This document shows positions 1 through 6,992 of a stretch of 36,886 nt of DNA, piece after piece; within the stretch, counting starts at the first letter, position 1, and each line of letters starts with the position of its first letter. Under the pieces are notes generated by a model. It was not told where the DNA came from. It saw only the letters and a list, made by a program, of their open reading frames with translations, and did not search any database. The stretch is from Dehalococcoidales bacterium. Lineage in GTDB: Bacteria > Chloroflexota > Dehalococcoidia > Dehalococcoidales > JAQTVP01. The stretch is from assembly GCA_028707015.1 (NCBI GenBank), contig JAQTVP010000001.1, positions 1 through 36,886 of the forward strand, written 5' to 3'. The position numbers were made by a program, and so were the translations under genes.

Positions 1-531
1 CCCTTTACTCTTATCTGTCTGTGCAATAACAATATTTATGTCAGCAATTCCACCATTCGTAATCCACATCTTGCTGCCGTTTAGTACCCAATCATCCCCT
101 TGTTGAGTTGCGGTAGTTTCAATACTGGAAACATCACTCCCCACATTAGGTTCAGTTGTCCCAAAGCCAGCAATCATTTCACCACTACACAGTTTTGGTA
201 AGTATTTCTTTTTCTGCTCCTCATTTCCCCATTGCTCAATACTTCCGCCACCGAGAGATATATGCGCAGATATACCGACTGTTATTCCCAGATCAGCTTT
301 GGCAAGCTCTTCCAGCATAATACAATAAGATACATAGTCGGCGCCCCCGCCTCCATATTCAGCAGGCAAATCAAGCCCCATAAAGCCCATCTCACCCATC
401 TTTTTAATTAGCTCCATAGGAAAACGTTCTTCGCGATTAATATCACGTGCAATCGGGGCAATTTCTTTCTCCGCAAAAGCTCGCGCCATCGTTCGAATCA
501 TCGCTTGTTCTTCAGTATATTCAAAGTCCAT
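1..531 (-). CDS. Acyl-CoA dehydrogenase, partial (C-terminus beyond window edge)
   Basis: FAD-dependent acyl-CoA dehydrogenase that would oxidise an acyl-CoA thioester to the 2-enoyl-CoA, passing electrons to an electron-transfer flavoprotein. Only the first 177 residues are in the window; the reading frame runs open through base 1. Visible hallmarks are the N-terminal helical domain (MDFEYTEEQAMIRTMARAFA), an EYGGGGADYVSYCIMLEELA segment, and the middle-domain FGTTEPNVGSDVSSIETTA and VLNGSKMWITNGG motifs that contact flavin and substrate. ATG at 529-531 follows a strong AAAGGAGG-type ribosome binding site. It lies 64 bases downstream of the Lrp-type ligand-binding gene on the same strand, probably one transcript, and is a divergent paralogue of the enzyme at 1162. 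Substrate chain length cannot be told from this fragment. The catalytic glutamate is outside the window. Confidence 0.93.
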   Translation of the reverse strand, partial: MDFEYTEEQAMIRTMARAFAEKEIAPIARDINREERFPMELIKKMGEMGFMGLDLPAEYGGGGADYVSYCIMLEELAKADLGITVGISAHISLGGGSIEQWGNEEQKKKYLPKLCSGEMIAGFGTTEPNVGSDVSSIETTATQQGDDWVLNGSKMWITNGGIADINIVIAQTDKSKG

Positions 532-555
532 CCAAATTCCTCCTTTTATTTATCT

Positions 556-575
556 AACCTCAGTAATCTGAGGTT
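556..575 (-). other. Small perfect hairpin in the acyl-CoA dehydrogenase leader
   Basis: Arms AACCTCAG and CTGAGGTT (8 bp) enclose a TAAT loop. It lies between the stop of the Lrp-type gene and the ribosome binding site of the acyl-CoA dehydrogenase on the minus strand. There is no U-tract after it, so it is not a classical terminator. It could be an operator, a processing site, or a structure tuning translation of the second gene. The function is inferred only. Confidence 0.4.
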
Positions 576-595
576 TGAATTTCAAATCGGGTTAC

Positions 596-835
596 TCATA
601 TTGCTAAACAAGTCACTGTTCTGGAAATACCAGCAATAGGATGAATTTTAATAGTGACCAAGTCACCGATAAAGTTGAGGTTATCCCCTTCCACCGTAGC
701 AATAACATCATAAGGACCAGTTACAGAATTTACTGACGTCACGCCCTCCAATTGCATAAGAGCAGTAACAACCTCCTTGTTTCTACCTACTAATGTTTCA
801 ATTAGAACGAACGCTTTTTCTGCCACTGAAGCCAC
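596..835 (-). CDS. Stand-alone Lrp/AsnC-type ligand-binding (RAM) domain protein
   Basis: A 79-residue protein consisting only of the regulation-of-amino-acid-metabolism (RAM, AsnC_trans_reg) domain, with the alternating beta-alpha pattern of that fold and the family-like core VTSVNSVTGPYDVIATVEG. It lacks the helix-turn-helix of full-length Lrp/AsnC regulators, so it cannot by itself be a normal DNA-binding repressor. Stand-alone RAM proteins form oligomers that bind small ligands, often amino acids, and may act as sensors or mix with full-length Lrp proteins. Its gene is first in a probable two-gene operon with the partial acyl-CoA dehydrogenase. A good sigma-70 promoter (960-989) and an AAGGGGG-type RBS precede it. 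The ligand is unknown. Confidence 0.85.
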   Translation of the reverse strand: MASVAEKAFVLIETLVGRNKEVVTALMQLEGVTSVNSVTGPYDVIATVEGDNLNFIGDLVTIKIHPIAGISRTVTCLAI

Positions 836-959
836 CCCCTTTTATTTAGCTACCCGCCAATTATTTTTCTCAGCCCAACTTAATAATTTTTGTTTGTTAT
901 ATTAAGAGCTTAATAATTTCATTATTTGGAGTACTTCAGCTTCAAAATCTACCAAATTT

Positions 960-989
960 ATTATAGCTGAAGCCTGATACTATAGTCAA
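960..989 (-). promoter_or_regulatory. Promoter of the RAM-protein/acyl-CoA dehydrogenase operon
   Basis: Read on the minus strand: TTGACT (984-989), an 18-base spacer, then TATAAT (960-965). This is a near-consensus sigma-70 promoter pointing toward the RAM-domain gene, about 120 bases upstream of its ATG. The -10 lies beside an inverted AGCTGAAG repeat, which could be a regulator site. Confidence 0.7.
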
Positions 990-1004
990 TAAGCAAACAT
1001 CAGC

Positions 1005-1035
1005 TTGACAGCAGGTATGCAACTTTCCTTATAAT
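1005..1035 (+). promoter_or_regulatory. Promoter of the plus-strand acyl-CoA dehydrogenase
   Basis: TTGACA (1005-1010) and TATAAT (1030-1035) are both perfect consensus hexamers, separated by a slightly long 19-base spacer. They would give a leader of about 120 nt before the TTG start at 1162. The promoter is back to back with the minus-strand promoter at 960-989. Confidence 0.65.
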
Positions 1036-1161
1036 AAGCAAATATTACTCAGGATTTCCTAGCCTTCAGGTTCAATTTTTATAGTTTAACTCCAGAGTAA
1101 TAGTAATGTATATACTTCATTATACAATTAACAAATAATAGATAAATGAAAGGGGATTTTT

Positions 1162-2313
1162 TTGGAATATTTCCTAAATGAACTACAGGATACAGTAAAA
1201 AAAATGGCAAGGACAATTGCCAAGGAAAGAGTATTACCAGCACGAGCAACCCTTGACGAAAAAGAGGAGTTTCCCTGGGACATAATGAAAGACCTTGCGG
1301 ATACCGACCTGTTTCGTGTCTTTGTTCCGGAGAAATATGGAGGTTTGGGAGGAGGATGCCTCGACTTATGTCTGGTTATTGAAGAGTTGAGTCGTGCCTG
1401 CGCCGGGGTAGCTGTTAGCTATGCGGGTAGCTCTTTAGGGACTTTTCACCTGATAAAATATGGGGATGAAGAGCAGAAACAAAAATACCTGCCTGATATT
1501 GCCAGCGGTAAAAAACTGGCTGCCTTTGCAGTTACTGAAGCAGATGCCGGCAGTGATATTGGTAACATACAGACAACTGCTACTCGAACCGATACGGGTT
1601 ATATAATTAACGGAACTAAACAGTTTATTACCAATGGTGGGGAGGCTGAATTATATACTGTTATTGCTTTAACTAACAAAGCAAAAGGTGCCCGCGGTGC
1701 CAGTGCTTTCCTGGTAGAAAAGGATACTCCCGGTTTTTCCTTCGGCAGGAAAGAAAAGAAAATGGGAATAAGAACCTCAGCAACCAGAGAACTGGTTTTT
1801 GAGGATTGCCACATACCGGCAGAAAATCTTATCGGCCGAGAGGGAATGGGGTTCATCATGACAATAAAAATGTTTGATAATACCCGTCCCGGAATAGCAG
1901 CTCAAGCACTAGGAATAGCTCAGGGAGCATTAGAAGCAGCAACAGATTATGCCCGGGAGCGTATCCAATTCGGACATCCCATCATTTCTTCTCAGGCCGT
2001 TCAGCATATGTTAGCTAATATGGCTATAGATGTGGAAGTAGCCAGAGCGATAGTCTATGCAACCGCCAGGACTATTGACAGCGGGGCAAAGGATTTCAGC
2101 AAGGAATCAGCCATAGCTAAGGTTTTTGCCTCAGAGGCAGCAATGAGAGTTACCACTGATGCAGTACAAATTTTTGGCGGCGTTGGTTACATGCGTGATT
2201 ATCCCATTGAGAAAATGATGAGGGACGCTAAAATCACACAAATATATGAAGGCGCTAACCAAGTTTTAAGAAATGCTATAGCCTCAGAATTACGAAAGGG
2301 AAAAGCAGCATAA
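1162..2313 (+). CDS. Acyl-CoA dehydrogenase
   Basis: Full-length (383 aa) flavin-dependent acyl-CoA dehydrogenase. It carries the family motifs in order: FAVTEADAGSDIG (about 119-131) and INGTKQFITNGG in the beta domain, MGIRTSATRELVFEDCHIP, RIQFGHPI in the C-terminal helical domain, and the catalytic-base motif QIYEGANQ with Glu363, the position used by short/medium-chain and glutaryl/butyryl-type enzymes. The start is a TTG preceded at good spacing by AAAGGGG; no in-frame ATG fits better. The gene appears monocistronic behind its own promoter (1005-1035) and diverges from the other acyl-CoA dehydrogenase. The motif set is common to butyryl-CoA and branched-chain enzymes, so the exact substrate stays open. 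Confidence 0.95.
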   Translation: MEYFLNELQDTVKKMARTIAKERVLPARATLDEKEEFPWDIMKDLADTDLFRVFVPEKYGGLGGGCLDLCLVIEELSRACAGVAVSYAGSSLGTFHLIKYGDEEQKQKYLPDIASGKKLAAFAVTEADAGSDIGNIQTTATRTDTGYIINGTKQFITNGGEAELYTVIALTNKAKGARGASAFLVEKDTPGFSFGRKEKKMGIRTSATRELVFEDCHIPAENLIGREGMGFIMTIKMFDNTRPGIAAQALGIAQGALEAATDYARERIQFGHPIISSQAVQHMLANMAIDVEVARAIVYATARTIDSGAKDFSKESAIAKVFASEAAMRVTTDAVQIFGGVGYMRDYPIEKMMRDAKITQIYEGANQVLRNAIASELRKGKAA

Positions 2314-2356
2314 GAATAATAACTGCTTTTCCCTATAACATTAACGCAAAAGCAGT
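2298..2356 (+). terminator. Overlapping alternative hairpins after the acyl-CoA dehydrogenase
   Basis: GGGAAAAGCAG (2298-2308, running up to the stop codon) can pair perfectly with CTGCTTTTCCC (2323-2333). The same central arm, as ACTGCTTTT (2322-2330), can instead pair with AAAAGCAGT (2348-2356). The two stems are mutually exclusive. No long U-tract follows, so efficient intrinsic termination is uncertain. The element may still mark the transcript end between this gene and the yceD operon. Confidence 0.45.
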
Positions 2357-2443
2357 AAATCATAACACTACCAGGCACTTATTCAGTATAGCATACCACT
2401 AAGAGACTAGTTTAAAACTGGCCGCTACTTGTTTGCATTAAAT

Positions 2444-2473
2444 TTGCAGTATACATATACATTACCTTATAAT
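2444..2473 (+). promoter_or_regulatory. Promoter of the yceD-rpmF-fabD cluster
   Basis: TTGCAG (2444-2449), an 18-base spacer and TATAAT (2468-2473) form a good sigma-70 promoter ending about 34 bases before the ATG at 2507. Its position supports 2507, not an earlier in-frame TTG at 2429, as the start of the YceD-like protein. Confidence 0.65.
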
Positions 2474-2506
2474 AAATTGATAATAGCTATATTAAAGGTA
2501 ACGTTT

Positions 2507-3055
2507 ATGCAATTCAATGTATCCCAGCAAATGCAATCGCCCATAGGATCAATACGGGAATATGATGTGAATGGGATTATCGATCTTGGGAAGGATAAAG
2601 TTACAGTTGCAGGTAATATTAAGCTAATTCGGACTGACCGGGGTATTCTGGCCACAGGGAAGCTAAACACTAAGGTAAATATTACCTGCAGTCGTTGTCT
2701 AGTTACATTTAGTTGTCCCTTGGTTCTAAACATTGAAGAGGAATATTTTCCTACCATAGATACGTATACCGGCGCTTCATTACCCTCACCTGAAGAAGAT
2801 GAGGAATTTGATAGTTTCATGATTGATGAGCATCATATTCTTGATTTAACCGATGCCATACGTCAATATGAACTACTGGCTATTCCGATGAAGCCGCTTT
2901 GCCGTGAGAATTGTGCCGGATTATGCTATAATTGCGGACATAATCTTAATGAGGGTTTATGCAATTGTATACCCCCGGACTCTAAACATAATTCGGGTTT
3001 GAATAAATTAGCATCTACAGATACAATAGCAAATAAGCAGAAAGGAATTAAATAA
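2507..3055 (+). CDS. YceD/DUF177 family protein
   Basis: A 182-residue member of the YceD (DUF177) family, which is almost always encoded directly before rpmF and is linked with 23S rRNA accumulation or large-subunit assembly in other organisms. The family-like start MQFNVSQQMQSPIGSIREYD, the TCSRCLVTF cysteine pair, the central acidic segment, and the cysteine-rich C-terminal motif CRENCAGLCYNCG followed by CNC are all present. ATG at 2507 follows AAAGG; a longer frame beginning at a TTG (2429) would place the promoter inside the coding region and is less likely. It is followed 3 bases later by rpmF, consistent with co-translation. Confidence 0.88.
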   Translation: MQFNVSQQMQSPIGSIREYDVNGIIDLGKDKVTVAGNIKLIRTDRGILATGKLNTKVNITCSRCLVTFSCPLVLNIEEEYFPTIDTYTGASLPSPEEDEEFDSFMIDEHHILDLTDAIRQYELLAIPMKPLCRENCAGLCYNCGHNLNEGLCNCIPPDSKHNSGLNKLASTDTIANKQKGIK

Positions 3056-3058
3056 ATT

Positions 3059-3241
3059 ATGGGAGCATTACCCAAACGTAAATATGCTAAGGCGCGTCAA
3101 GGTAAAAGGCGGGGTCATCTTGGATTAAAGGCTCCTGCCCTGCAGCTTTGCCCTCAGTGTAATAGCCCAAAACTACCTCATCATGTTTGCCCCGTTTGTG
3201 GAACCTACTCTGATAGGGAAGTAATTGAAACTAAAACGTAA
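3059..3241 (+). CDS. rpmF: 50S ribosomal protein L32
   Basis: A 60-residue large-subunit protein. It begins MGALPKRKYAKARQGKRR, the basic family N-terminus, and has two CxxC pairs (CPQC and CPVC) forming the zinc-binding C+ version of L32. It follows the YceD-family gene after 3 bases, the conserved yceD-rpmF arrangement. The presence of the cysteine form matches the C+ forms of L36 and S4 elsewhere in the window. Confidence 0.97.
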   Translation: MGALPKRKYAKARQGKRRGHLGLKAPALQLCPQCNSPKLPHHVCPVCGTYSDREVIETKT

Positions 3242-3343
3242 TTACTGTTATAAAAAGCGTATTTGATTTAACATTTTATAAACAGGGTAACTGCGTATTT
3301 AGATACTTACTTATCAGAGAGTTTTTTTAATGGAGCGTCAGCT

Positions 3344-4284
3344 GTGGTTAAAACGATTAAATTAGCTTATGTTTTCCCCGGACAGGCTTCCCAGAAGGCA
3401 GGTATGGGGCGTGATCTTTATGATAATTTTGATTCAGCTAGAGCGGTCTTTAAACTAGCCGATGAAACCTTAGGATTTCCTTTATCCCAATTATGCTTTG
3501 AAGGCCCAGAAGAGGTACTTCGCCAGACTATTAATACCCAGCCAGCATTACTAACAGTCAGTTTTGCCTGCTTGAAAGCCATCCAGGATATTAACGAAAG
3601 CAAAGGATTACCACCACCATCCTTCGTGGCAGGTCACAGCCTAGGAGAATATACCGCTCTGGCAGCAGCAGGAGTTCTTGATTTTGCAGATGCAGTTTAC
3701 CTTGCCCGGGAAAGAGGAAGACTTATGTACGAAGCCGGACTGGAAAAACCGGGCGGAATGGCAGCTCTTATTGGCCTTGACGAAGCATCTTTGGCCGCAA
3801 TATGTAATGAAACTGGCGCTCAAATTGCTAATATTAACTGCCCGGAACAACTGGTTATCAGCGGAGAAGAGGATAAATTAGCCAAAGCTACAGCTCTAGC
3901 TAAAGCTAGAGGAGCTAAACGTATCATGCCTTGGCGGTGAGTGGGGCATTTCATACACCACTAATGCAACCGGCAGTTGATGGCATGTCTGAGTTACTAC
4001 CTACCATAAACTTTCAAGAACCGCTTGTTCAAATTATAGCTAATACCACTGCTCAACCAATAACCACAACAGAAGAGATAAAAGCGGAACTTCTTAAGCA
4101 GTTGTGTAATAGCGTTCAATGGCAACGTTCTATCGAGTATATGATAAATGAGGGAGTATCTACCTTCATTGAGGTAGGACCAGGGAAAGTACTGAGCAAC
4201 CTTATCAGACGAATAAATAAAAATGTTAATACCATGAGCATCGGTGATTCACAAGCAGTAAATAATATAGGTACTTTTAGTTAA
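3344..4284 (+). pseudogene. fabD: Malonyl-CoA:ACP transacylase FabD, interrupted by a one-base frameshift
   Basis: FabD moves malonyl groups from CoA to acyl carrier protein to start each elongation round of fatty acid synthesis. The N-terminal frame (GTG 3344 to TGA 3940) has YVFPGQASQKAGMG and the nucleophile motif GHSLGEY with Ser99. The C-terminal frame continues from about 3931 with SGAFHTPLM, holding the catalytic histidine, and ends at 4284. The two frames join seamlessly if one T is added at the ATGCCTTGGCGG stretch (about 3928-3932), giving a normal protein of about 313 residues with MPLAVSGAFH. FabD is normally essential and acpP lies nearby, so a sequencing or assembly error is the simplest reading; true inactivation is possible. 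I see no classical slippery heptamer at the junction. Confidence 0.9.
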
Positions 4285-4509
4285 AAAACAACATACTCTT
4301 CAACTTAATTTATTTCACGCGATTAAGTCAGGAATTATCGAACGAAAGATAAATATCAATTATATTCCAATAATATTACTAATCATATACTATTATTTAC
4401 CGTTCACTCAGAACAATTACCTCCTGCGTATTATTTACTGGAAATACAAAGTGAAATTTTATCTTTCGCTCTTAATATAATTATTAATTAATGGTATAAT
4501 GTTAGGTTT
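4285..4509. other. Intergenic region between fabD and nusB
   Basis: 225 bases without a gene and very AT-rich. It holds an 11-bp inverted repeat, CGAAAGATAAA (4343-4353) and TTTATCTTTCG (4458-4468), whose arms are 104 bases apart, and an extended -10 promoter for nusB at its right end. No clear terminator follows fabD. Confidence 0.5.
4492..4500 (+). promoter_or_regulatory. Extended -10 promoter of nusB
   Basis: TGGTATAAT is a TGn-extended perfect -10 box; the -35 is weak (TTAATA at 4472-4477). Transcription would begin near 4507. A GTG start at 4510 would then be almost leaderless, which slightly favours the in-frame TTG at 4528 preceded by GGGGG. Confidence 0.55.
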
Positions 4510-4947
4510 GTGGCCGGGGGTAATCTATTGACAGGGGAACGAAGAAAAGCAAGAGCACTTGCCCTGCAAGCGCTATACGAAATTGACTCTGTGAATCACG
4601 ATCCAGAAGAGGTAGTAGCTAGACTTCTGGCTAAAGGAGATTTATCAGAAGAAAATAATATTTTTATCCGTACGCTAGTTAACGGTATTATCCAAAATAA
4701 AGAAAAGATTGATATTGATATCCATAATTTTGCCCCGGCTTGGCCGCTAAAGCAAATATCCGTAGTTGACCGAAATATTTTAAGGCTTGCAATATTCGAA
4801 ATTTTACTTGATAATAGGGTACCAATTAAGGTAGCTATAAATGAAGCGGTTGAACTAGCCAAGACCTTTGGCAGTAATAACTCATCGAAGTTTGTTAATG
4901 GAGTCCTTGGTTCAGTTAGTATACATGCGAAAGACAGAAATTTATAG
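4510..4947 (+). CDS. nusB: Transcription antitermination factor NusB
   Basis: All-helical RNA-binding protein that, with NusE (S10) on boxA RNA, supports antitermination of rRNA operons. The 145-residue sequence has the family N-terminus GERRKARALALQALYEID, the internal WPLKQISVVDRNILRLAIFE segment, and the C-terminal VPIKVAINEAVELAKTFG and KFVNGVLGSV motifs. The GTG at 4510 is the longest plausible start; a TTG at 4528 (beginning MTGERRKARA) has a better-placed GGGGG ribosome site and could be the true one. acpP follows after 15 bases, so the genes are likely co-transcribed. Confidence 0.94.
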   Translation: MAGGNLLTGERRKARALALQALYEIDSVNHDPEEVVARLLAKGDLSEENNIFIRTLVNGIIQNKEKIDIDIHNFAPAWPLKQISVVDRNILRLAIFEILLDNRVPIKVAINEAVELAKTFGSNNSSKFVNGVLGSVSIHAKDRNL

Positions 4948-4962
4948 AAAGGGAGGAAGAAA

Positions 4963-5223
4963 GTGGCAACCATTTTTACAAGAATCAAGAAGATAGCTGC
5001 AGAACAATTAGGAGTTGAGGAAGAAGAGGTAGTTCTAACAGCTAGTTATGTTGACGACCTTGGTGCTGATTCTCTGGATTTAGTCGAACTAATAATGTCT
5101 CTAGAAGAAGAATTCAGTAACCAATCTCATAAGATTGAAATTCCAGATGAAGACGCCGAAAAAATAACAACCGTTCAGGATACAATTGACTATCTCAAAG
5201 ACTTAGGCATAGAGGATGATTAG
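4963..5223 (+). CDS. acpP: Acyl carrier protein
   Basis: An acidic 86-residue carrier that holds growing acyl chains on a phosphopantetheine arm. The attachment motif GADSLDLVELIM is present, the serine being the modified residue. The rest is the usual four-helix layout, with the acidic second helix used to dock FabD and other synthase enzymes. The GTG start follows a very strong AAAGGGAGG ribosome binding site, as expected for an abundant protein. Its end overlaps the following HAD gene by 8 bases. Confidence 0.96.
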   Translation: MATIFTRIKKIAAEQLGVEEEEVVLTASYVDDLGADSLDLVELIMSLEEEFSNQSHKIEIPDEDAEKITTVQDTIDYLKDLGIEDD

Positions 5224-5917
5224 GGCAGTATTCTTTGATTGGTTTCATACTCTAGCCCGCTTTGATCCTCCACGTGAGCAGTTATATTGCCAGGCTTTTC
5301 TCAAGTCTGGCATTAAACTATCTCCAGAAGCGATTATGCACAGTATTCTAATTGCCGATCAGTATTTCTTTGCTGAAAATACCAAATCGCCGATAGCAGA
5401 TAGAAACCCCGAAGAACAGTTAAGTGTCTATATCAAATATCCGCAAACAATACTAAACGAGGCGAAAATTAATGCTCCTAAAGAGCTCTGCATAGAAGTA
5501 ATTAAAAATGTAAGAGAAAATTTTACAAATGTGGCCTTTTCTCTCTTTGATGATGTGTTATTAACCTTGAAAGACTTAAAGCAGCAGAAACTCACATTAG
5601 GTTTACTAACCAATTTAGACAGTGACATGGTTTCTATCTGTCGCAATCTGGGATTAGAAGCCTATATTGATTTTATGGTTACCGCTAAAGAGGCAGGAGC
5701 GGATAAACCAAACCCTCCAATTTTTCTCGCCGCACTAGTCAAAGCAGAAACAAATGCTCAAGAAGCAATTCATGTTGGTGACCAGTATAATTTTGATGTA
5801 GTTGGTGCCCGAAACGTAGGTATTAATCCAATACTTATTGATCGCTATGACACTCACCCCGAAGTTAGTGACTGTCCTCAAATTCACAGTTTAACTGAAA
5901 TAAGTCAATATCTCTAG
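5216..5917 (+). CDS. HAD-superfamily hydrolase
   Basis: A 233-residue haloacid-dehalogenase-type hydrolase, likely a small-molecule phosphatase of the cytosol. Motif I is FFDWFHTLA, with the nucleophile Asp8. The second Asp of the usual DxD is Phe, and the usual Gly before Thr is His. Motif II is GLLTNLDSD, motif III is the Lys in KEAGADKPNP, and motif IV is HVGDQYNFD. The missing second Asp is typical of the L-2-haloacid-dehalogenase-like branch, where motif I reads DxFGT. The alpha-helical cap between motifs I and II fits subfamily I. The gene overlaps acpP by 8 bases and is translationally coupled to it. The substrate is unknown. It converges with the alcohol dehydrogenase gene at 5941, with only 23 bases between. 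Confidence 0.85.
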   Translation: MIRAVFFDWFHTLARFDPPREQLYCQAFLKSGIKLSPEAIMHSILIADQYFFAENTKSPIADRNPEEQLSVYIKYPQTILNEAKINAPKELCIEVIKNVRENFTNVAFSLFDDVLLTLKDLKQQKLTLGLLTNLDSDMVSICRNLGLEAYIDFMVTAKEAGADKPNPPIFLAALVKAETNAQEAIHVGDQYNFDVVGARNVGINPILIDRYDTHPEVSDCPQIHSLTEISQYL

Positions 5918-5940
5918 ATTACTATAATAATCACCGTCAG

Positions 5941-6969
5941 CTATCTTTGGGATTCAATAATCACTTTAATAGAATTATTAGCTTCGGCGACAAGTTGAAA
6001 TCCCTTTCCTGCTTCCGCCAGACCAAAGCGATGGCTAATCATCCCAGTCACATTTACTCTGTGTCCCCTAATCAATTCCAATGCTAGTATATGATCTGCC
6101 GGACTACCAGCATAAGTAGTAGTTAGTGTTATATCATTACGCCAGAAAAGGTCATTTATTGATAAAGGAATAGTAACATCGGGCTCAGTTGAAGCAAAAA
6201 ACAGAACGGTGCCACCGCGTTCTACGGATTTGAGTGCCTGATTAATAGCTGGAACAACACCGGTGCATATTATTACCAAGTCAGCTAAACGTCCCTGATT
6301 ATTTTGGCGCAAGCGGCCGGGTATGTCTTCACTAGCGTGAATAGTCACATCAGCACCAAATTTTCGTGCCGCTTCCAACCGATATTCATTTATATCCGTA
6401 GCAATTATACTGCCCGCACCCAATGCCCGAGCTATTTGGATATGAAGTAATCCAGATATTCCACTACCAATTACAAGCACACTTTTACCTGGTTTAAGAC
6501 GTGCCAATCTCTGTCCACGCAAGACACAGGCTATTGGCTCAATAAAAGTTGCTTCTTCATAAGATACTTCATCGGAAAGTTTAAATACACCACGGTCAAC
6601 ATTTATGACCGGTAACCGAAGATATTCAGCGAAACCGCCAGGATAAAAATTTGTCCGGCGAAGAGTATCACAAACAGTATGATGCCCGTTCAGGCAATAA
6701 TGACAGGTGTTACACGGGACATGATGTGCTGCTGATATTCTGTCACCCTTCTGGTAATGCTCCACCCCTTCACCCACCGCCACAACCTGTCCACCAATCT
6801 CATGACCCAGCACCAGAGGCACTCGGTCACGACGATACCACTCTAAAACATCACTGCCGCAAATTCCACAAGCCTCAACCCGTACTAATAGTTCACCGGG
6901 ACCAATCTGTGGAATAGGCATCTCTTCCAACCGTACATCACGGTTGCTGTAATACATGGCAACACGCAT
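5941..6969 (-). CDS. Zinc-dependent alcohol dehydrogenase (MDR family, sorbitol/threonine-dehydrogenase-like)
   Basis: A 342-residue medium-chain dehydrogenase that oxidises an alcohol or polyol (or reduces the aldehyde/ketone) with NAD(P). Catalytic zinc ligands are Cys37 in CGICGSD and His56-Glu57 in GHEIGG. The structural zinc site is the four-cysteine set in CNTCHYCLNGHHTVC (Cys86, 89, 92, 100). The nucleotide-binding motif is VLVIGSGISG near residue 165. It is the last gene of a minus-strand operon after the radical SAM protein and the LsrF-like aldolase, 23 bases behind the latter. That context suggests a phosphorylated sugar fragment or related aldehyde/alcohol as substrate. The exact substrate cannot be assigned. 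Confidence 0.88.
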   Translation of the reverse strand: MRVAMYYSNRDVRLEEMPIPQIGPGELLVRVEACGICGSDVLEWYRRDRVPLVLGHEIGGQVVAVGEGVEHYQKGDRISAAHHVPCNTCHYCLNGHHTVCDTLRRTNFYPGGFAEYLRLPVINVDRGVFKLSDEVSYEEATFIEPIACVLRGQRLARLKPGKSVLVIGSGISGLLHIQIARALGAGSIIATDINEYRLEAARKFGADVTIHASEDIPGRLRQNNQGRLADLVIICTGVVPAINQALKSVERGGTVLFFASTEPDVTIPLSINDLFWRNDITLTTTYAGSPADHILALELIRGHRVNVTGMISHRFGLAEAGKGFQLVAEANNSIKVIIESQR

Positions 6970-6992
6970 GTTATTTTTCCCTGATTTGATGT

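Larger units (their letters stand above)
836..1161. other. 326-bp divergent intergenic region with regulatory repeats
   Basis: No gene is seen here. The stretch holds two divergent promoters (960-989 minus, 1005-1035 plus) and leaders of roughly 120 nt on each side. It also holds repeated CTTCAG half-sites: CTTCAGCTTCAA at 934-945, the inverted copy AGCTGAAG at 965-972 overlapping the minus-strand -10, and CTTCAGGTTCAA at 1064-1075. CTTAATAATTT is directly repeated at about 889 and 909. These could be operator sites for a fatty-acid or Lrp-type regulator. That is inference. Confidence 0.6.

Noticed and set aside
2429..2506. Longer N-terminus for the YceD-like protein from a TTG at 2429
   Set aside because: It would place a good promoter (2444-2473) inside the coding region and adds no family-like residues; ATG 2507 has a ribosome site and the expected start MQFNV.
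3920..3945. Programmed -1 frameshift in fabD
   Set aside because: No X-XXY-YYZ slippery heptamer is visible at the junction, and FabD is not known to be recoded; a missing base is simpler.
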